DNA of 39,372 bases from Actinomycetes bacterium (lineage in GTDB: Bacteria > Actinomycetota > Acidimicrobiia > Acidimicrobiales > JABEUL01): contig JAJYVQ010000004.1 in the NCBI GenBank assembly GCA_021791915.1, forward strand, positions 1-39,372. Reading direction: 5' to 3'. Below are positions 19,453 to 29,167 of this stretch, in pieces. Each line of letters begins with the position of its first letter. The first letter of the stretch is position 1. The position numbers and the translations under genes are program-made. The notes under the pieces were generated by a model that had not been told where the DNA came from, did no database searches, and was given only the letters and a program-made list of their open reading frames with translations.

Positions 19453-20916
19453 ATGAGTACAATCGATCTATTTGACGAATACGGATTTGGTCGAGACGAA
19501 ATAGAGCACTTGGTCAAGTTGCGACAGTCGTGGAACTTGTTTGCCGATTTGTCGTTTGCGGACTTAATAATGTTTATCCCTTCCATCAATGAAAAGGACA
19601 AATACATAGTTGTCGGACAGATAAGGCCCTCTACAGCACAAACTCTCTATGTTCAAGATTTAGTCGGTGTTGTTATCGATAAATCCAAAATCCCACTGGT
19701 CGACCAGGCTTTTTTTACGGGGGAAATCGGCAAAGGTCTCAGCTCAGTCACTGATTTAAGCGAATCCGTATTAGAAACCGTAATACCGGTGAATAAGAAC
19801 TCAAAAACAATCGCTGTTGTCGATCAAGTCAGAATTGCAGATTTCAGAAGACATCTTGGGCAATTGGAAAAAGCCTATTCAGATTTAGCAAACGCAATCG
19901 CAAATATGATAGTAGAAGGTACCTTCCCTTATGAGGACACCATTTTTTTTGTTGACGACAATCCCAGAGTTGGAGACGGCGTATTAATTTATGACTCAAA
20001 TTGTGAGGTAACTTTTGCATCTCCCAATGCTGTGAGTATTTTGCACAGGATAGGCATTCACATTAGCGCTACAGGACATTCAATTAAGGAATTGGATTTG
20101 TCAGAAGACACTGTTCTTAAGTCCTTCGAAACGAAGGTCCCCATTGTTGAAGAATCAGAAAGGGGAAATGACCTAATACTTTTAACGGAATCTTACCCAT
20201 TGATAGAACAAGAGAAAATAATTGGCGGTTTCATGTTAATCAGAGATGTCTCTGAACTGCGAAAAAAAGACCGGCTACTTTTAACCAAAGATGCTGCCAT
20301 TAGAGAGGTCCATCACCGAGTTAAAAACAACCTACAAACAATATCGTCTCTTCTTAGGCTACAAACCAGAAGAGTCAATGACAGTGAAGCTAAAGGCGCA
20401 CTTTCTGAAGCCGAGAGAAGAATAAGGTCGATCGCCATAGTTCACGAAATGCTTTCCAGAGACTCGAGTAATCAAGTACCTTTCAACGAAATCATAGATC
20501 TTTTGGTCAAATTTGCTAGAGACACTGCAGTAAATGACACAGATATTTCATTTGAAGTCAATCTAGCTTCAGGGGCAGTAATCGCCGAAGTAGCAACTCC
20601 TTTAGCTGTTGCAATTTCTGAACTTATTCAAAATGCATTGGAACACGCTTTTGTGGATAATCCTACTAATACACCCAAAATTAAAGTCGGGCTTAAATAT
20701 GTAAAAGATAATCTTGAAGTGACCGTCAGCGATAACGGTCAGGGACTTCCGAAAGACTTTTCAATAGAAAAAAGCAACTCCTTGGGTCTTTTATTGGTTC
20801 GTGATTTGATTAAGAATCAACTGGATGGCGAGTTAGTTTTGGAGTCAACTAACGGTACTCAAGCCAAAATTACGGTACCGATTTCGGCAATTAAATCAAT
20901 TTCGACAATTGAATAA
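19453..20916 (+). CDS. pdtaS: PdtaS-like sensor histidine kinase (GAF-PAS-HisKA_2)
   Basis: 'AAIREVHHRVKNNLQTISSLLRLQTRR', 'LAVAISELIQNALEHAF', 'VSDNGQGLP', 'NSLGLLLVRDLIKNQLDGEL'. ATG at 19453. Confidence 0.9.
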   Translation: MSTIDLFDEYGFGRDEIEHLVKLRQSWNLFADLSFADLIMFIPSINEKDKYIVVGQIRPSTAQTLYVQDLVGVVIDKSKIPLVDQAFFTGEIGKGLSSVTDLSESVLETVIPVNKNSKTIAVVDQVRIADFRRHLGQLEKAYSDLANAIANMIVEGTFPYEDTIFFVDDNPRVGDGVLIYDSNCEVTFASPNAVSILHRIGIHISATGHSIKELDLSEDTVLKSFETKVPIVEESERGNDLILLTESYPLIEQEKIIGGFMLIRDVSELRKKDRLLLTKDAAIREVHHRVKNNLQTISSLLRLQTRRVNDSEAKGALSEAERRIRSIAIVHEMLSRDSSNQVPFNEIIDLLVKFARDTAVNDTDISFEVNLASGAVIAEVATPLAVAISELIQNALEHAFVDNPTNTPKIKVGLKYVKDNLEVTVSDNGQGLPKDFSIEKSNSLGLLLVRDLIKNQLDGELVLESTNGTQAKITVPISAIKSISTIE

Positions 20917-21353
20917 TCTACGTTAATTCTCATCAATAAACATCTTTTGAGGTCTATACAATTAACATTTGAAGTATTAATTTAACATTTTTAGTTCTTC
21001 GATTGAAATACCCAATACTGCATGCAAAAGCTCCAAAAGGTTTTATACGCAGTACGTTACTTAATTATGGTACCTAATTTTGGTATTAAATAAAGTTAAT
21101 TTTTTATTTTAACGAAAGCAACAGTTACACCGCACTACTTTTGTTAAAGCAGTTATGGTGACCAAAAACCTGCCAGTTCAATAAATTCTAAAATTTAACA
21201 TTATGTGAAGCTAACTACTTTAACTTCAGGTTTGCAAAAGTTAAATAATTCTAGTTTTTAAAAATTCCTAATTTGAATGTTGGCGAAGCCACAAATAACT
21301 TAGGTTAACGGCTAAAATAACTAAGTCAAACAATAAGTTCAAACAAACTGAAT

Positions 21354-21378
21354 GGACAGCTTAATGAATGAGCTGTTC
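21354..21378 (-). terminator. Possible hairpin downstream of whiB
   Basis: GGACAGCT-TAATGAATG-AGCTGTTC imperfect stem; no strong U tract. Confidence 0.35.
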
Positions 21379-21389
21379 GTCTAATTGAA

Positions 21390-21677
21390 TTAAGAAGCTT
21401 TTTTCTTTTTAGCCAGCCAAGTTCGTCTGAGTTTCCTGCGCTCATCTTCAGTCGTAGCACCCCAAACACCGCACTCCTGATTTGTTGCCAAAGCAAATTC
21501 CAAACAGTCTTGTTTTGCCTCACATGAGTTACAAACCTTCTTTGCCTGCTTTATCTGCTTTACCGCCAATCCAGTAACTCCTATTGGAAAAAAAACGTCT
21601 GGATCTACGTTTTTACATGCCGCTCTCAAACGCCAAGTTTGATCCCACTCAAATTCCAAATTTCTTGCTAGGGTCAC
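21390..21677 (-). CDS. whiB1: WhiB-family [Fe-S] transcriptional regulator (WhiB1-like)
   Basis: 'WRLRAACKNVDPDVFFP', 'KVCNSCEAKQDCLEFAL', 'CGVWGATTEDERRKLRR', basic C-terminus. Confidence 0.95.
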   Translation of the reverse strand: MTLARNLEFEWDQTWRLRAACKNVDPDVFFPIGVTGLAVKQIKQAKKVCNSCEAKQDCLEFALATNQECGVWGATTEDERRKLRRTWLAKKKKAS

Positions 21678-21868
21678 ACTGTCTCCTTCCTCTCAAACAC
21701 ATTGACCTATATGCCCGTGCAATTAAAATTACAAAAATCAAATAAGTAATTACTTATATAATTTTTCCTTATTGACATTCTAATCAATAATGTAACACGA
21801 ATTTGAAAAAAATGCAATAGCCTTTTATCAGGCATTTTGTTAAGATTTAAAGCTAAAAGTGAGAAAAA

Positions 21869-22648
21869 ATGCAAAAAACTTCAAATTTCCTAAAAAAATC
21901 AAAGTTTTTACTTGGTCATAGAGGAGATCCGAAAAACTTTAGAGAAAATACCATGGCTTCATTTGAAAGTTGCCTTAAAAAACAAGCAGATGGATTCGAA
22001 ACTGATATTTTTCTTTCCAGCGACCTCCATCTCATGGTAAGACACGACAAAACTTTTGAAGACGGAACTGATATTACTCAATTAAACTTTCAGTCGATTA
22101 AATTACAAGATCCCGAGATTCCAACCCTTAACGAAGTTTTAGATGGCTTCCCAGACTCCTTAATTGACATAGAGATCAAAGCTGACGAAAACAGAACACA
22201 TGAAATATCAGTTGCTCTCTGTGAGTCACTCAAATCCCACAACTTAAACAACGTATTAATAACTAGTTTTTCTCTTAACCATTTAAAAGACGTTAGGTCG
22301 CTTTGCAATCAACTCAATATGTCAACAAGTTTGTGTTTTGGGCTTTTATTTTATCCGACTCAGTTCAATGATTCTAACAATTTGTATGAACAGACATTGA
22401 ACGCCATAAAATCATGTATTAAAAACGGATTTGATTTCTTTTTGCCACACTTTATAGCCGTTTACAATCAGCAAATGGAAATGATAATAGACAATATAAA
22501 ACTTGGCATCGCCACAGACGAATCCGAACAAGCTTTATTTTTAGTACCTTGGACCGTAAACGATAAACAAATTGCACAAAAACTTTTAGACAGCGAAATT
22601 GTAAAAGGAATTATATCTGACTATCCCAATCTCACCGAGACTCAATAA
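21869..22648 (+). CDS. Glycerophosphodiester phosphodiesterase
   Basis: 'LLGHRGDPKNFRENTMASFESCLKKQADGFETDIFLSSDLHLMVRHDKTF'. Confidence 0.92.
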   Translation: MQKTSNFLKKSKFLLGHRGDPKNFRENTMASFESCLKKQADGFETDIFLSSDLHLMVRHDKTFEDGTDITQLNFQSIKLQDPEIPTLNEVLDGFPDSLIDIEIKADENRTHEISVALCESLKSHNLNNVLITSFSLNHLKDVRSLCNQLNMSTSLCFGLLFYPTQFNDSNNLYEQTLNAIKSCIKNGFDFFLPHFIAVYNQQMEMIIDNIKLGIATDESEQALFLVPWTVNDKQIAQKLLDSEIVKGIISDYPNLTETQ

Positions 22649-22898
22649 AACCGACTCTACTAAAAGACGAATTTGAATTCATTTAAAAAATAAGATCAAA
22701 ACCAAAATTAGTTCAATCTGATTTAGTTAAGACTCTATCTGTAAAACTTATAAACTATTTTTTTATATTACTTTTGATTGAGAAAAAATACTTATTATAT
22801 TCCAAGATACAATGGCTTAGATAAAGGGAATTTGTGACTTTTTGTATAAAATTGCCATTTTGTAAATCAAAGATAAAAATTTAGGGCAAAATAGTACA

Positions 22899-23678
22899 AT
22901 GAACGTTGTAGTATGTGTAAAACAAATTCCAGATCCCGCTGCCCCTGGCGAATTGGATCCAAATACAAATAATCTCAGAAGAGATGGAAAACTGATCATG
23001 GACGATTCAGACTCTTACGGAGTTGAAATGGGACTTCAGTTGGCCGAATCTGCTGGAGGCGGGGAAGTTACTTTGGTGTCAATGGCACCTAATAATGAAA
23101 CTAGTGGCTTAAGGACGGCACTAGCCATGGGTGCAGCAAAAGCGACGCTAATTTCCGATGACGCTTTAAGTGGCTCAGATGCTCTTTCAACTGCAAAAGT
23201 TTTAGCAGCTGCCATTAAAAGATCACAGCCCGACTTAATAATAGCTGCTACCGAATCTTCTGACGGCTATACCGGTACTACGCCCGTACAAGTCGCAGAA
23301 CTCTTAAACTTGCCTGCAGTGACATTTGCAAAAAAAATAACTGTAGAAGGCAGCTCAATCAAGGTAGAGCGTCAAACCGAAGCTGGTTATGATGAAGTTA
23401 CCTGTCCCCTTCCAGCTCTAGTTACAGTCACAGCTGGGGTAGTAGAACCGCGTTATCCCAACTTCAAGGGTATTATGGCCGCAAAATCAAAGCCTGTCGA
23501 CGACCTCAAAGTTTCGGACTTGGGACTTACTGCTGAAGAAGTCGGCTCGACTGGAGCCAGACAAGTAGTATTTGAAGTTGTTGCAGCAGAAGCTCGACAG
23601 GCTGGCGAAAAGATTGTAGATGAAGGCGAGGCACACAAAGAGGTAGTCTCCTTCTTGGAAAAACTTAAATTAATCTGA
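22899..23678 (+). CDS. etfB: Electron transfer flavoprotein beta subunit
   Basis: 'MNVVVCVKQIPDPAAPGELD', 'VTCPLPALVTVTAGVVEPRYPNFKGIMAAKSKP'. Confidence 0.95.
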   Translation: MNVVVCVKQIPDPAAPGELDPNTNNLRRDGKLIMDDSDSYGVEMGLQLAESAGGGEVTLVSMAPNNETSGLRTALAMGAAKATLISDDALSGSDALSTAKVLAAAIKRSQPDLIIAATESSDGYTGTTPVQVAELLNLPAVTFAKKITVEGSSIKVERQTEAGYDEVTCPLPALVTVTAGVVEPRYPNFKGIMAAKSKPVDDLKVSDLGLTAEEVGSTGARQVVFEVVAAEARQAGEKIVDEGEAHKEVVSFLEKLKLI

Positions 23679-23691
23679 AAGGTAAATCATA

Positions 23692-24666
23692 ATGTCAATT
23701 TCAAAAGTATGGGTTTTAGCAGAATCTGCAGACTCTAAACCAACTTCCATCACCCTAGAGCTTTTAACATTTGCCCGAAGCTTAAATACCGAAATTCATG
23801 CAATAGGATGGGGAGAAAATGTAGAGTCACTGTCAACAGAACTAGGTAACTACGGAGCCACAACTTTAAATGTTGTACCTAACGTGGGCGACTCACTACC
23901 CGGGGTTCCAGTAGCATCGGCGATTGCTCAGGCAGTTAATTCAGGAAACGGTCCTGATCTACTTTTAATCGGAGCAACTTATGACGGAAGAGATATCGCT
24001 GGTCGCCTATCTGCCAAATTAAATGTTCCAGTTTTAACAAATGTAACTGGTCTTGAGTTGCAAGATGAATCCTTGGTAGCAAGCCACAGCATATTTGGTG
24101 GCACTCAAGTTGCAAAATCTAAGTTTACAGGGAATTCCCAACCACAGATATTTGTAATCAGAGCTAAGACTTTCAGTGCAGAACCATCTTCTGGATCCCC
24201 CACCAATGTTAATTCATTGGATCCTGGGGCTATGGATTCAACAAATGCGGCAAAAATTGTGTCAAGACACGTTGAAGAAAGATCTGGTCCGAAGTTGGAC
24301 GAAGCCGATATCGTAGTATCTGGTGGACGAGGTCTAAGTGACAAAAGCAACTATTCTATGATTGAAGAGTTGGCAAAACTCTTAAAAGGTGCTCCGGGAG
24401 CATCGAGAGCAATAGTAGATGCTGGTTGGGTTCCTTATGCATATCAAGTCGGTCAAACGGGTAAAACCGTAAAGCCGACAGTTTACATTGCTTGCGGAAT
24501 ATCCGGTGCAACTCAACATCTCGTAGGTATGAAAAACGCAAAAAATATAATTGCTATCAATAAAGATCCAGAAGCTCCTATATTTTCAGTAGCTGATTTG
24601 GGGATTGTTGGGGATACTCAAAAGATACTCCCGAAACTTATTGAAGAACTTAAGTCCCGTCTCTGA
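23692..24666 (+). CDS. etfA: Electron transfer flavoprotein alpha subunit
   Basis: 'ADIVVSGGRGLSDKSNYSMIEELAKLL', 'AIVDAGWVPYAYQVGQTGKTVKPTVYIACGISGATQHLVGMKNAKNIIAINKDPEAPIFSVADLGIVGD'. Confidence 0.97.
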   Translation: MSISKVWVLAESADSKPTSITLELLTFARSLNTEIHAIGWGENVESLSTELGNYGATTLNVVPNVGDSLPGVPVASAIAQAVNSGNGPDLLLIGATYDGRDIAGRLSAKLNVPVLTNVTGLELQDESLVASHSIFGGTQVAKSKFTGNSQPQIFVIRAKTFSAEPSSGSPTNVNSLDPGAMDSTNAAKIVSRHVEERSGPKLDEADIVVSGGRGLSDKSNYSMIEELAKLLKGAPGASRAIVDAGWVPYAYQVGQTGKTVKPTVYIACGISGATQHLVGMKNAKNIIAINKDPEAPIFSVADLGIVGDTQKILPKLIEELKSRL

Positions 24667-24968
24667 AATAAACTCGATAGCAATTTAGGTTAGTCGAACA
24701 AAAGTATATTTGACCGATATTATCCATTATAAGCATTTAGTTTATAATGGGCTCAAATATTGATTTTGTGAAAACCTTTATAAGTAGGTCTAAATTCAAT
24801 AATCTTTTTTTAGACAAAAGATCTTCCTTTTTTGTAGTCTGAATCCAATAAGTTTGATTTACTAACCTACTAAACAGCCTATTTTGATCTATTTACATTA
24901 ATAATTTTAACTCATTCCTCAATTTGCCACAAGACAGCAAAATGTGTTAACTTAACATTTAGCTGTTT

Positions 24969-26315
24969 ATGAAACATTTAATATCCAAATATTCAAAAGG
25001 TAAAATCTATTGTCTTAACTTTTTGTTGCTATTTTGCGTAATTCCACTATTTGCTAATGTAAATTCTTTAAATAAGGCGAGCTACACATTTGCCCAAGAC
25101 GGTCTAAATAACAGCTCTTCTCCAAACTTAATTTATATATCAGATTCAATAGGTAAAAACACAGTACTATCGACTACGACATTAGCTAGAAATTATACAG
25201 GGTTTAACTTCATTTCTAAAACTTGCCTGTCGGATTCAGTTCTATTTAATTTAATGAATCGCCAACCGCAAAGATTTGGAGTTAGCTTGTATGCAAACAA
25301 ACTTCTAATAAGTAAACCCAGTTTTAAGTCAAGCTATAGCGCAGTCAATAAGGCTGACTGCGTGAAAGGTTACCGCCATATTTTTTCCCATAACGACTCA
25401 ACAGAAAGATTTCTCGCAGAAACGAAATTTAGCAACAATCCAGTCATAGAATCCAGCTTTTTAATCACGCTATTATCCAATATTGCCTCCAACTCAAAAC
25501 CCGCACCTTCTTTGCTATCTTCTACTCTCACGTCTTTAGAAAACAATGTTCCAACTTATGGTTTCGGAAACTTAACAGTAAATGCCAAAGAACAGAACAA
25601 TTCTTTAGTGTGTCAAGAAAGTGTCCAGCCTAATCAACTTATACATATAAAGGGATCAGGATTTAAACCAAATTCTAAAGTGCAAATTTATATTGTTTCG
25701 GCTGGATTAAAGAAATCTTCATCACCTTTTATTGTATTTAAATCCGACAGTTCCGGAATTATAAACGGTCAACTTAGGATTCCACTTAATGCAAGTGGAT
25801 TCCCCCAATATTCAAAGAAAATTAAGATTAACTTCTTATTTGTGAATGCCATCGGAGAAGGTTACAAATCGATTAAACAAAACGATATTGCCATGTTGCC
25901 GTTATATCCGATCGGCGGCAAGTGTGGTGAGTTAAGTCCGATACCATTTAAAGGTTTCGGGATGCCAGTTGAAAATTTCCCCGTCATAAACAAAACACAA
26001 CTCGGTTCACTAGTACCGTTTAAATTTGAAACTCCCAATTTTCCCAGCAAGTTAAGTAATTTACTTTCAAAACATTACCCCGAAGTCGCACCAATTTCCT
26101 GCTCAGACATTCCCGTACTCAATACAGGCAAACCACTAATGTCAATAGATAACGACGGTTTCCGATCTTATTTTCTAAATTGGCTGACTGATGCATTTAG
26201 TAACTTTCATATCTATCTGCTAAATACATCCCAAATGAAAACAGGCTGTTATGAGTTTGTCCTTAAACTGATCGACAACAGCTATCATAGAGCAGTATTC
26301 GAGTTGGTACCTTAA
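24969..26315 (+). CDS. Secreted hypothetical protein with IPT-like and PxKF-like C-terminal segments
   Basis: N-terminal signal-like helix; 'PNQLIHIKGSGFKPNSKVQIYIVS'; 'GSLVPFKFET...YFLNWLTD...TGCYEFVLKLIDNSYHRAVFELV' resembles PxKF domains. Confidence 0.65.
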   Translation: MKHLISKYSKGKIYCLNFLLLFCVIPLFANVNSLNKASYTFAQDGLNNSSSPNLIYISDSIGKNTVLSTTTLARNYTGFNFISKTCLSDSVLFNLMNRQPQRFGVSLYANKLLISKPSFKSSYSAVNKADCVKGYRHIFSHNDSTERFLAETKFSNNPVIESSFLITLLSNIASNSKPAPSLLSSTLTSLENNVPTYGFGNLTVNAKEQNNSLVCQESVQPNQLIHIKGSGFKPNSKVQIYIVSAGLKKSSSPFIVFKSDSSGIINGQLRIPLNASGFPQYSKKIKINFLFVNAIGEGYKSIKQNDIAMLPLYPIGGKCGELSPIPFKGFGMPVENFPVINKTQLGSLVPFKFETPNFPSKLSNLLSKHYPEVAPISCSDIPVLNTGKPLMSIDNDGFRSYFLNWLTDAFSNFHIYLLNTSQMKTGCYEFVLKLIDNSYHRAVFELVP

Positions 26316-26627
26316 GATTTAGATAAGACAGTCGTCAATAAGAATCAATAATAAAAATGAAAGTCTTATATTTTTGGACCCTTAGCTCACAAGTGCTTAT
26401 TCACCCAATGTTTTAAGTAATATATCTTTTGATTTATGTTTTGTAGCTATTTTATTTTTTGATTTGGTAAAAGTGGGAAATTTCGATTAGCGTCTGCAAA
26501 ATTGAGAAAATACAAATTAAGTGTACAAAATAACCGATCCGAACTAGTTTGTGGTACTTGGTGACCGAATTTAATAGTTAACTTTCTAAATAACTGTTTA
26601 AATTCCCATTTTGTAGATCTATCTTGA

Positions 26628-26655
26628 AGATTAAAGATTAAAGATTAAAGATTAA
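26628..26655. repeat. 7-bp tandem repeat AGATTAA x4
   Basis: Four perfect copies. Confidence 0.9.
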
Positions 26656-26753
26656 CTTATTTTTTTATATCTTTTTACTAGGTTCAAAAAGCTACATCTT
26701 CTAAGAACTGATAATGGTTTGAAATAAGAAAATCAACCGTAAAATAAGTACTA

Positions 26754-27449
26754 TTAAAATATCGGCCAAGGATAAGATCTGCGTTCCTCTGGAATATCTG
26801 GATATATACCTTCATCTAATAGGATCATAGCGCGCCTTAGTGTCATTTTGATTTCATCGGCATCAATGAATTCATTGGCAAATTCAGCGAAAGAGCCCAA
26901 TAAGCGGTTGATACTTTCTATTATCTCCTCTGACAACTCTTTACCTACAAAATCCCACATCACCGTTCGAAGTTTCGGAACCGAATTGAAACTTAATCCG
27001 TTATCTATTGCGTACACTTTGTTCAAATTGGTAACTAAAATGTGACCAGCTTTGCGATCAGCATTGTTTATTATAAGATCTAAAATTGCAATCTTAAACA
27101 ATTCAGGTACAAACCCTCCGTGATCTAAAACCTCAAAATAATCGTAAAATTTTACTTCAGTCAAAAAATGCTGAACTGAACCTATTCCAAACTCTAAATC
27201 CTCTCTAATCACCGTCTCGGGAACCGAATCAAAACCTAACTCTTTATCAGTTAAAAACGTGAGATATTCTCTTTTGTAAAGTCCTTCTGAGAAGTCCCAT
27301 AACGGTCTTTCAAATCTTTTTGGCTTATAAATTCCAAATATCTCTCTTTGGGATTCAGAACACCTAATCAAAATGGCATTATTTGAACTGGCAACAATTC
27401 TGCCGATGTATTCCACGTCGCCATTTAATAATATATCTTTTACAGTCAC
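26754..27449 (-). CDS. SCO1664 family protein (kinase-like fold family)
   Basis: 'GIYKPKRFERPLWDFSEGLYKREYLTFL', 'LDLIINNADRKAGHILV...VYAIDNGLSFN'. Confidence 0.88.
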   Translation of the reverse strand: MTVKDILLNGDVEYIGRIVASSNNAILIRCSESQREIFGIYKPKRFERPLWDFSEGLYKREYLTFLTDKELGFDSVPETVIREDLEFGIGSVQHFLTEVKFYDYFEVLDHGGFVPELFKIAILDLIINNADRKAGHILVTNLNKVYAIDNGLSFNSVPKLRTVMWDFVGKELSEEIIESINRLLGSFAEFANEFIDADEIKMTLRRAMILLDEGIYPDIPEERRSYPWPIF

Positions 27450-27465
27450 TTAACTTGCTAGCGGT

Positions 27466-28446
27466 TCAATTTGATCCTACACATTCTAAAACAGACAAAT
27501 CTGTTCTATCCGGTAAGGCCCTACCAGCCTCTAAAATATTGTTAGCTGCATTTATATCAACATTTTCTAAATATCCACATTGTATGCATTTAAACTTGTT
27601 TTGACTTGTTCGGTTCTGTTTTGAAACACACTTACACCGTGAACACTTTTGTGATGTATATTGTGGATTTACCCCAATAATTGTTCTATTAGCCTCTGCC
27701 ACTTTATAGTACATGAATTGAAGTAATTGACTCCAGCCTGCATCTAATATTGATCGGTTTAAACCTTTCTTACAATTAGCTAACTTTTGGCTGTGATATG
27801 TTAACTTGTCTTGGCTTCTTCTTAAACATCTCTGACCTTCTATTAACTCTGTGTTACTTAAAGTAACCTGATTTACTATTCCTAAATCAATTCCTACTTC
27901 GTTATTGGTTTTAGGTAAAACATTTGGTTTAATATCTGTACAAACTATAGAAATATACCATTTTTTATCATTTACCTTCTTTATGACTATATTTTTAGGT
28001 AGACCTTTTAGTTTTCTGGTGAATTTTACTTTAATATCTCCAATTGCTAACAGTTTTATTCTTTTTTCAGGTTCTTTTATCTTCCAGTTAGCTTTATCCC
28101 TGTATTCAACAGAATCTAATCTACTTAAAGACTTAAACCTTGGAAATCCTGCTTTTTGATTTGTTTTACATCTTCTGTAAAAAGACTTAAAAGCTCTATC
28201 TAGTCTCTGTAGTGTTCCTCTGTTTACTACAGTTCCATATTGAGTAATATCTGGTCTAACTTCTTTTAATTGAGACAGTGTTTTACATTGGTCAAAATAA
28301 GACACTGAATTCTTATTCCATTTATACAGTCCTACTCTTTCTTCTAGTGCTGCGTTATAGAGTTCGCACTGAGTTGCAAGCAGGTGATTTAACTTAACTA
28401 CTTGGTTTTTTGTTGGATAAAGTGGATATTTAAAAGTTCTTATCAT
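27466..28446 (-). CDS. tnpB: IS200/IS605-type TnpB (IS1341-like, no TnpA), internally deleted across RuvC-II
   Basis: 'MIRTFKYPLYPTKNQ', 'VGIDLGIVNQVTLS' (RuvC-I), 'NPQYTSQKCSRC...CIQCGYLENVDINAANNI' (Zn finger and RuvC-III); no segment with the catalytic Glu between. Track start 28482; likely start 28446. Confidence 0.93.
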   Translation of the reverse strand: MIRTFKYPLYPTKNQVVKLNHLLATQCELYNAALEERVGLYKWNKNSVSYFDQCKTLSQLKEVRPDITQYGTVVNRGTLQRLDRAFKSFYRRCKTNQKAGFPRFKSLSRLDSVEYRDKANWKIKEPEKRIKLLAIGDIKVKFTRKLKGLPKNIVIKKVNDKKWYISIVCTDIKPNVLPKTNNEVGIDLGIVNQVTLSNTELIEGQRCLRRSQDKLTYHSQKLANCKKGLNRSILDAGWSQLLQFMYYKVAEANRTIIGVNPQYTSQKCSRCKCVSKQNRTSQNKFKCIQCGYLENVDINAANNILEAGRALPDRTDLSVLECVGSN

Positions 28447-28549
28447 TGTATCTTCTAGTTGGCTATTTATGCAGTTGACCATTTATGTCTTGTTATTATT
28501 TACAATTTAACTGTTACAATTTTTCATTATGGAATTGTTTTTAAACTGA

Positions 28550-28579
28550 CCCACTACCCTTAACTTCTATTAAGTGGGT
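28550..28579. repeat. Imperfect hairpin upstream of tnpB, candidate left-end subterminal structure
   Basis: ACCCTTAA-CTTCTA-TTAAGTGGGT, with outer CCCACT/AGTGGG alternative. Confidence 0.4.
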
Positions 28580-28618
28580 ATTTATATAAAACCGATAGAC
28601 ATCAATAGGTCTAAATCG

Positions 28619-29167
28619 TTAGAGCAATGGAGGTCTGTATCCGTTAGTTTTCGGGCAGTCGTGTCCTCGAGGATCCAACGGATATGAACACAGGGGACAC
28701 AGCGGTCTGCCAGATTCAATCAAGAGTTTACCCGAAATCGCCAACGCACCAGCTTGTTCTAAGGTCATAACTATTCGGATCGAAAATCCTTCAAAAGCTA
28801 CATTAGAGATAATCTTTAAGGGATCGTCTATATCGTCAACTGAAGGAGCGTCAGGAGAAAACTCCTGAGCTACCAAAAATACCCTGTTAATTTCTTCTTC
28901 GTAAAGAGCCGCAATCGGACCTGCCGCCCACATGGGTTCGATCGGCTCTTCCAATACTGTGGGCTCAACTAAATGACCAGGTCTCGGGGAGCTTTCAAAA
29001 ATCTTGGATAAATATTCGACTATTGCTTTGACCTGTTGTTTTTCAAGTTTGATAGTGGCTATAGAGCTACCCTCAACTACCTGAAGTAAAAAAACTCTGC
29101 TTCCAGGTTCTCCTATAGCACCAAAGGTAACTTTATCTGGATTTTCATACAACCATGCGTCAGGCAC
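28619..29167 (-). CDS. DUF3090 family protein
   Basis: 'PDKVTFGAIGEPGSRVFLLQVVEGSSIATIKLEKQQVKAIVEYLSKIF', 'GRPLCPLCSYPLDPRGHDCPKTNGYRPPL'. Confidence 0.92.
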   Translation of the reverse strand: MPDAWLYENPDKVTFGAIGEPGSRVFLLQVVEGSSIATIKLEKQQVKAIVEYLSKIFESSPRPGHLVEPTVLEEPIEPMWAAGPIAALYEEEINRVFLVAQEFSPDAPSVDDIDDPLKIISNVAFEGFSIRIVMTLEQAGALAISGKLLIESGRPLCPLCSYPLDPRGHDCPKTNGYRPPLL

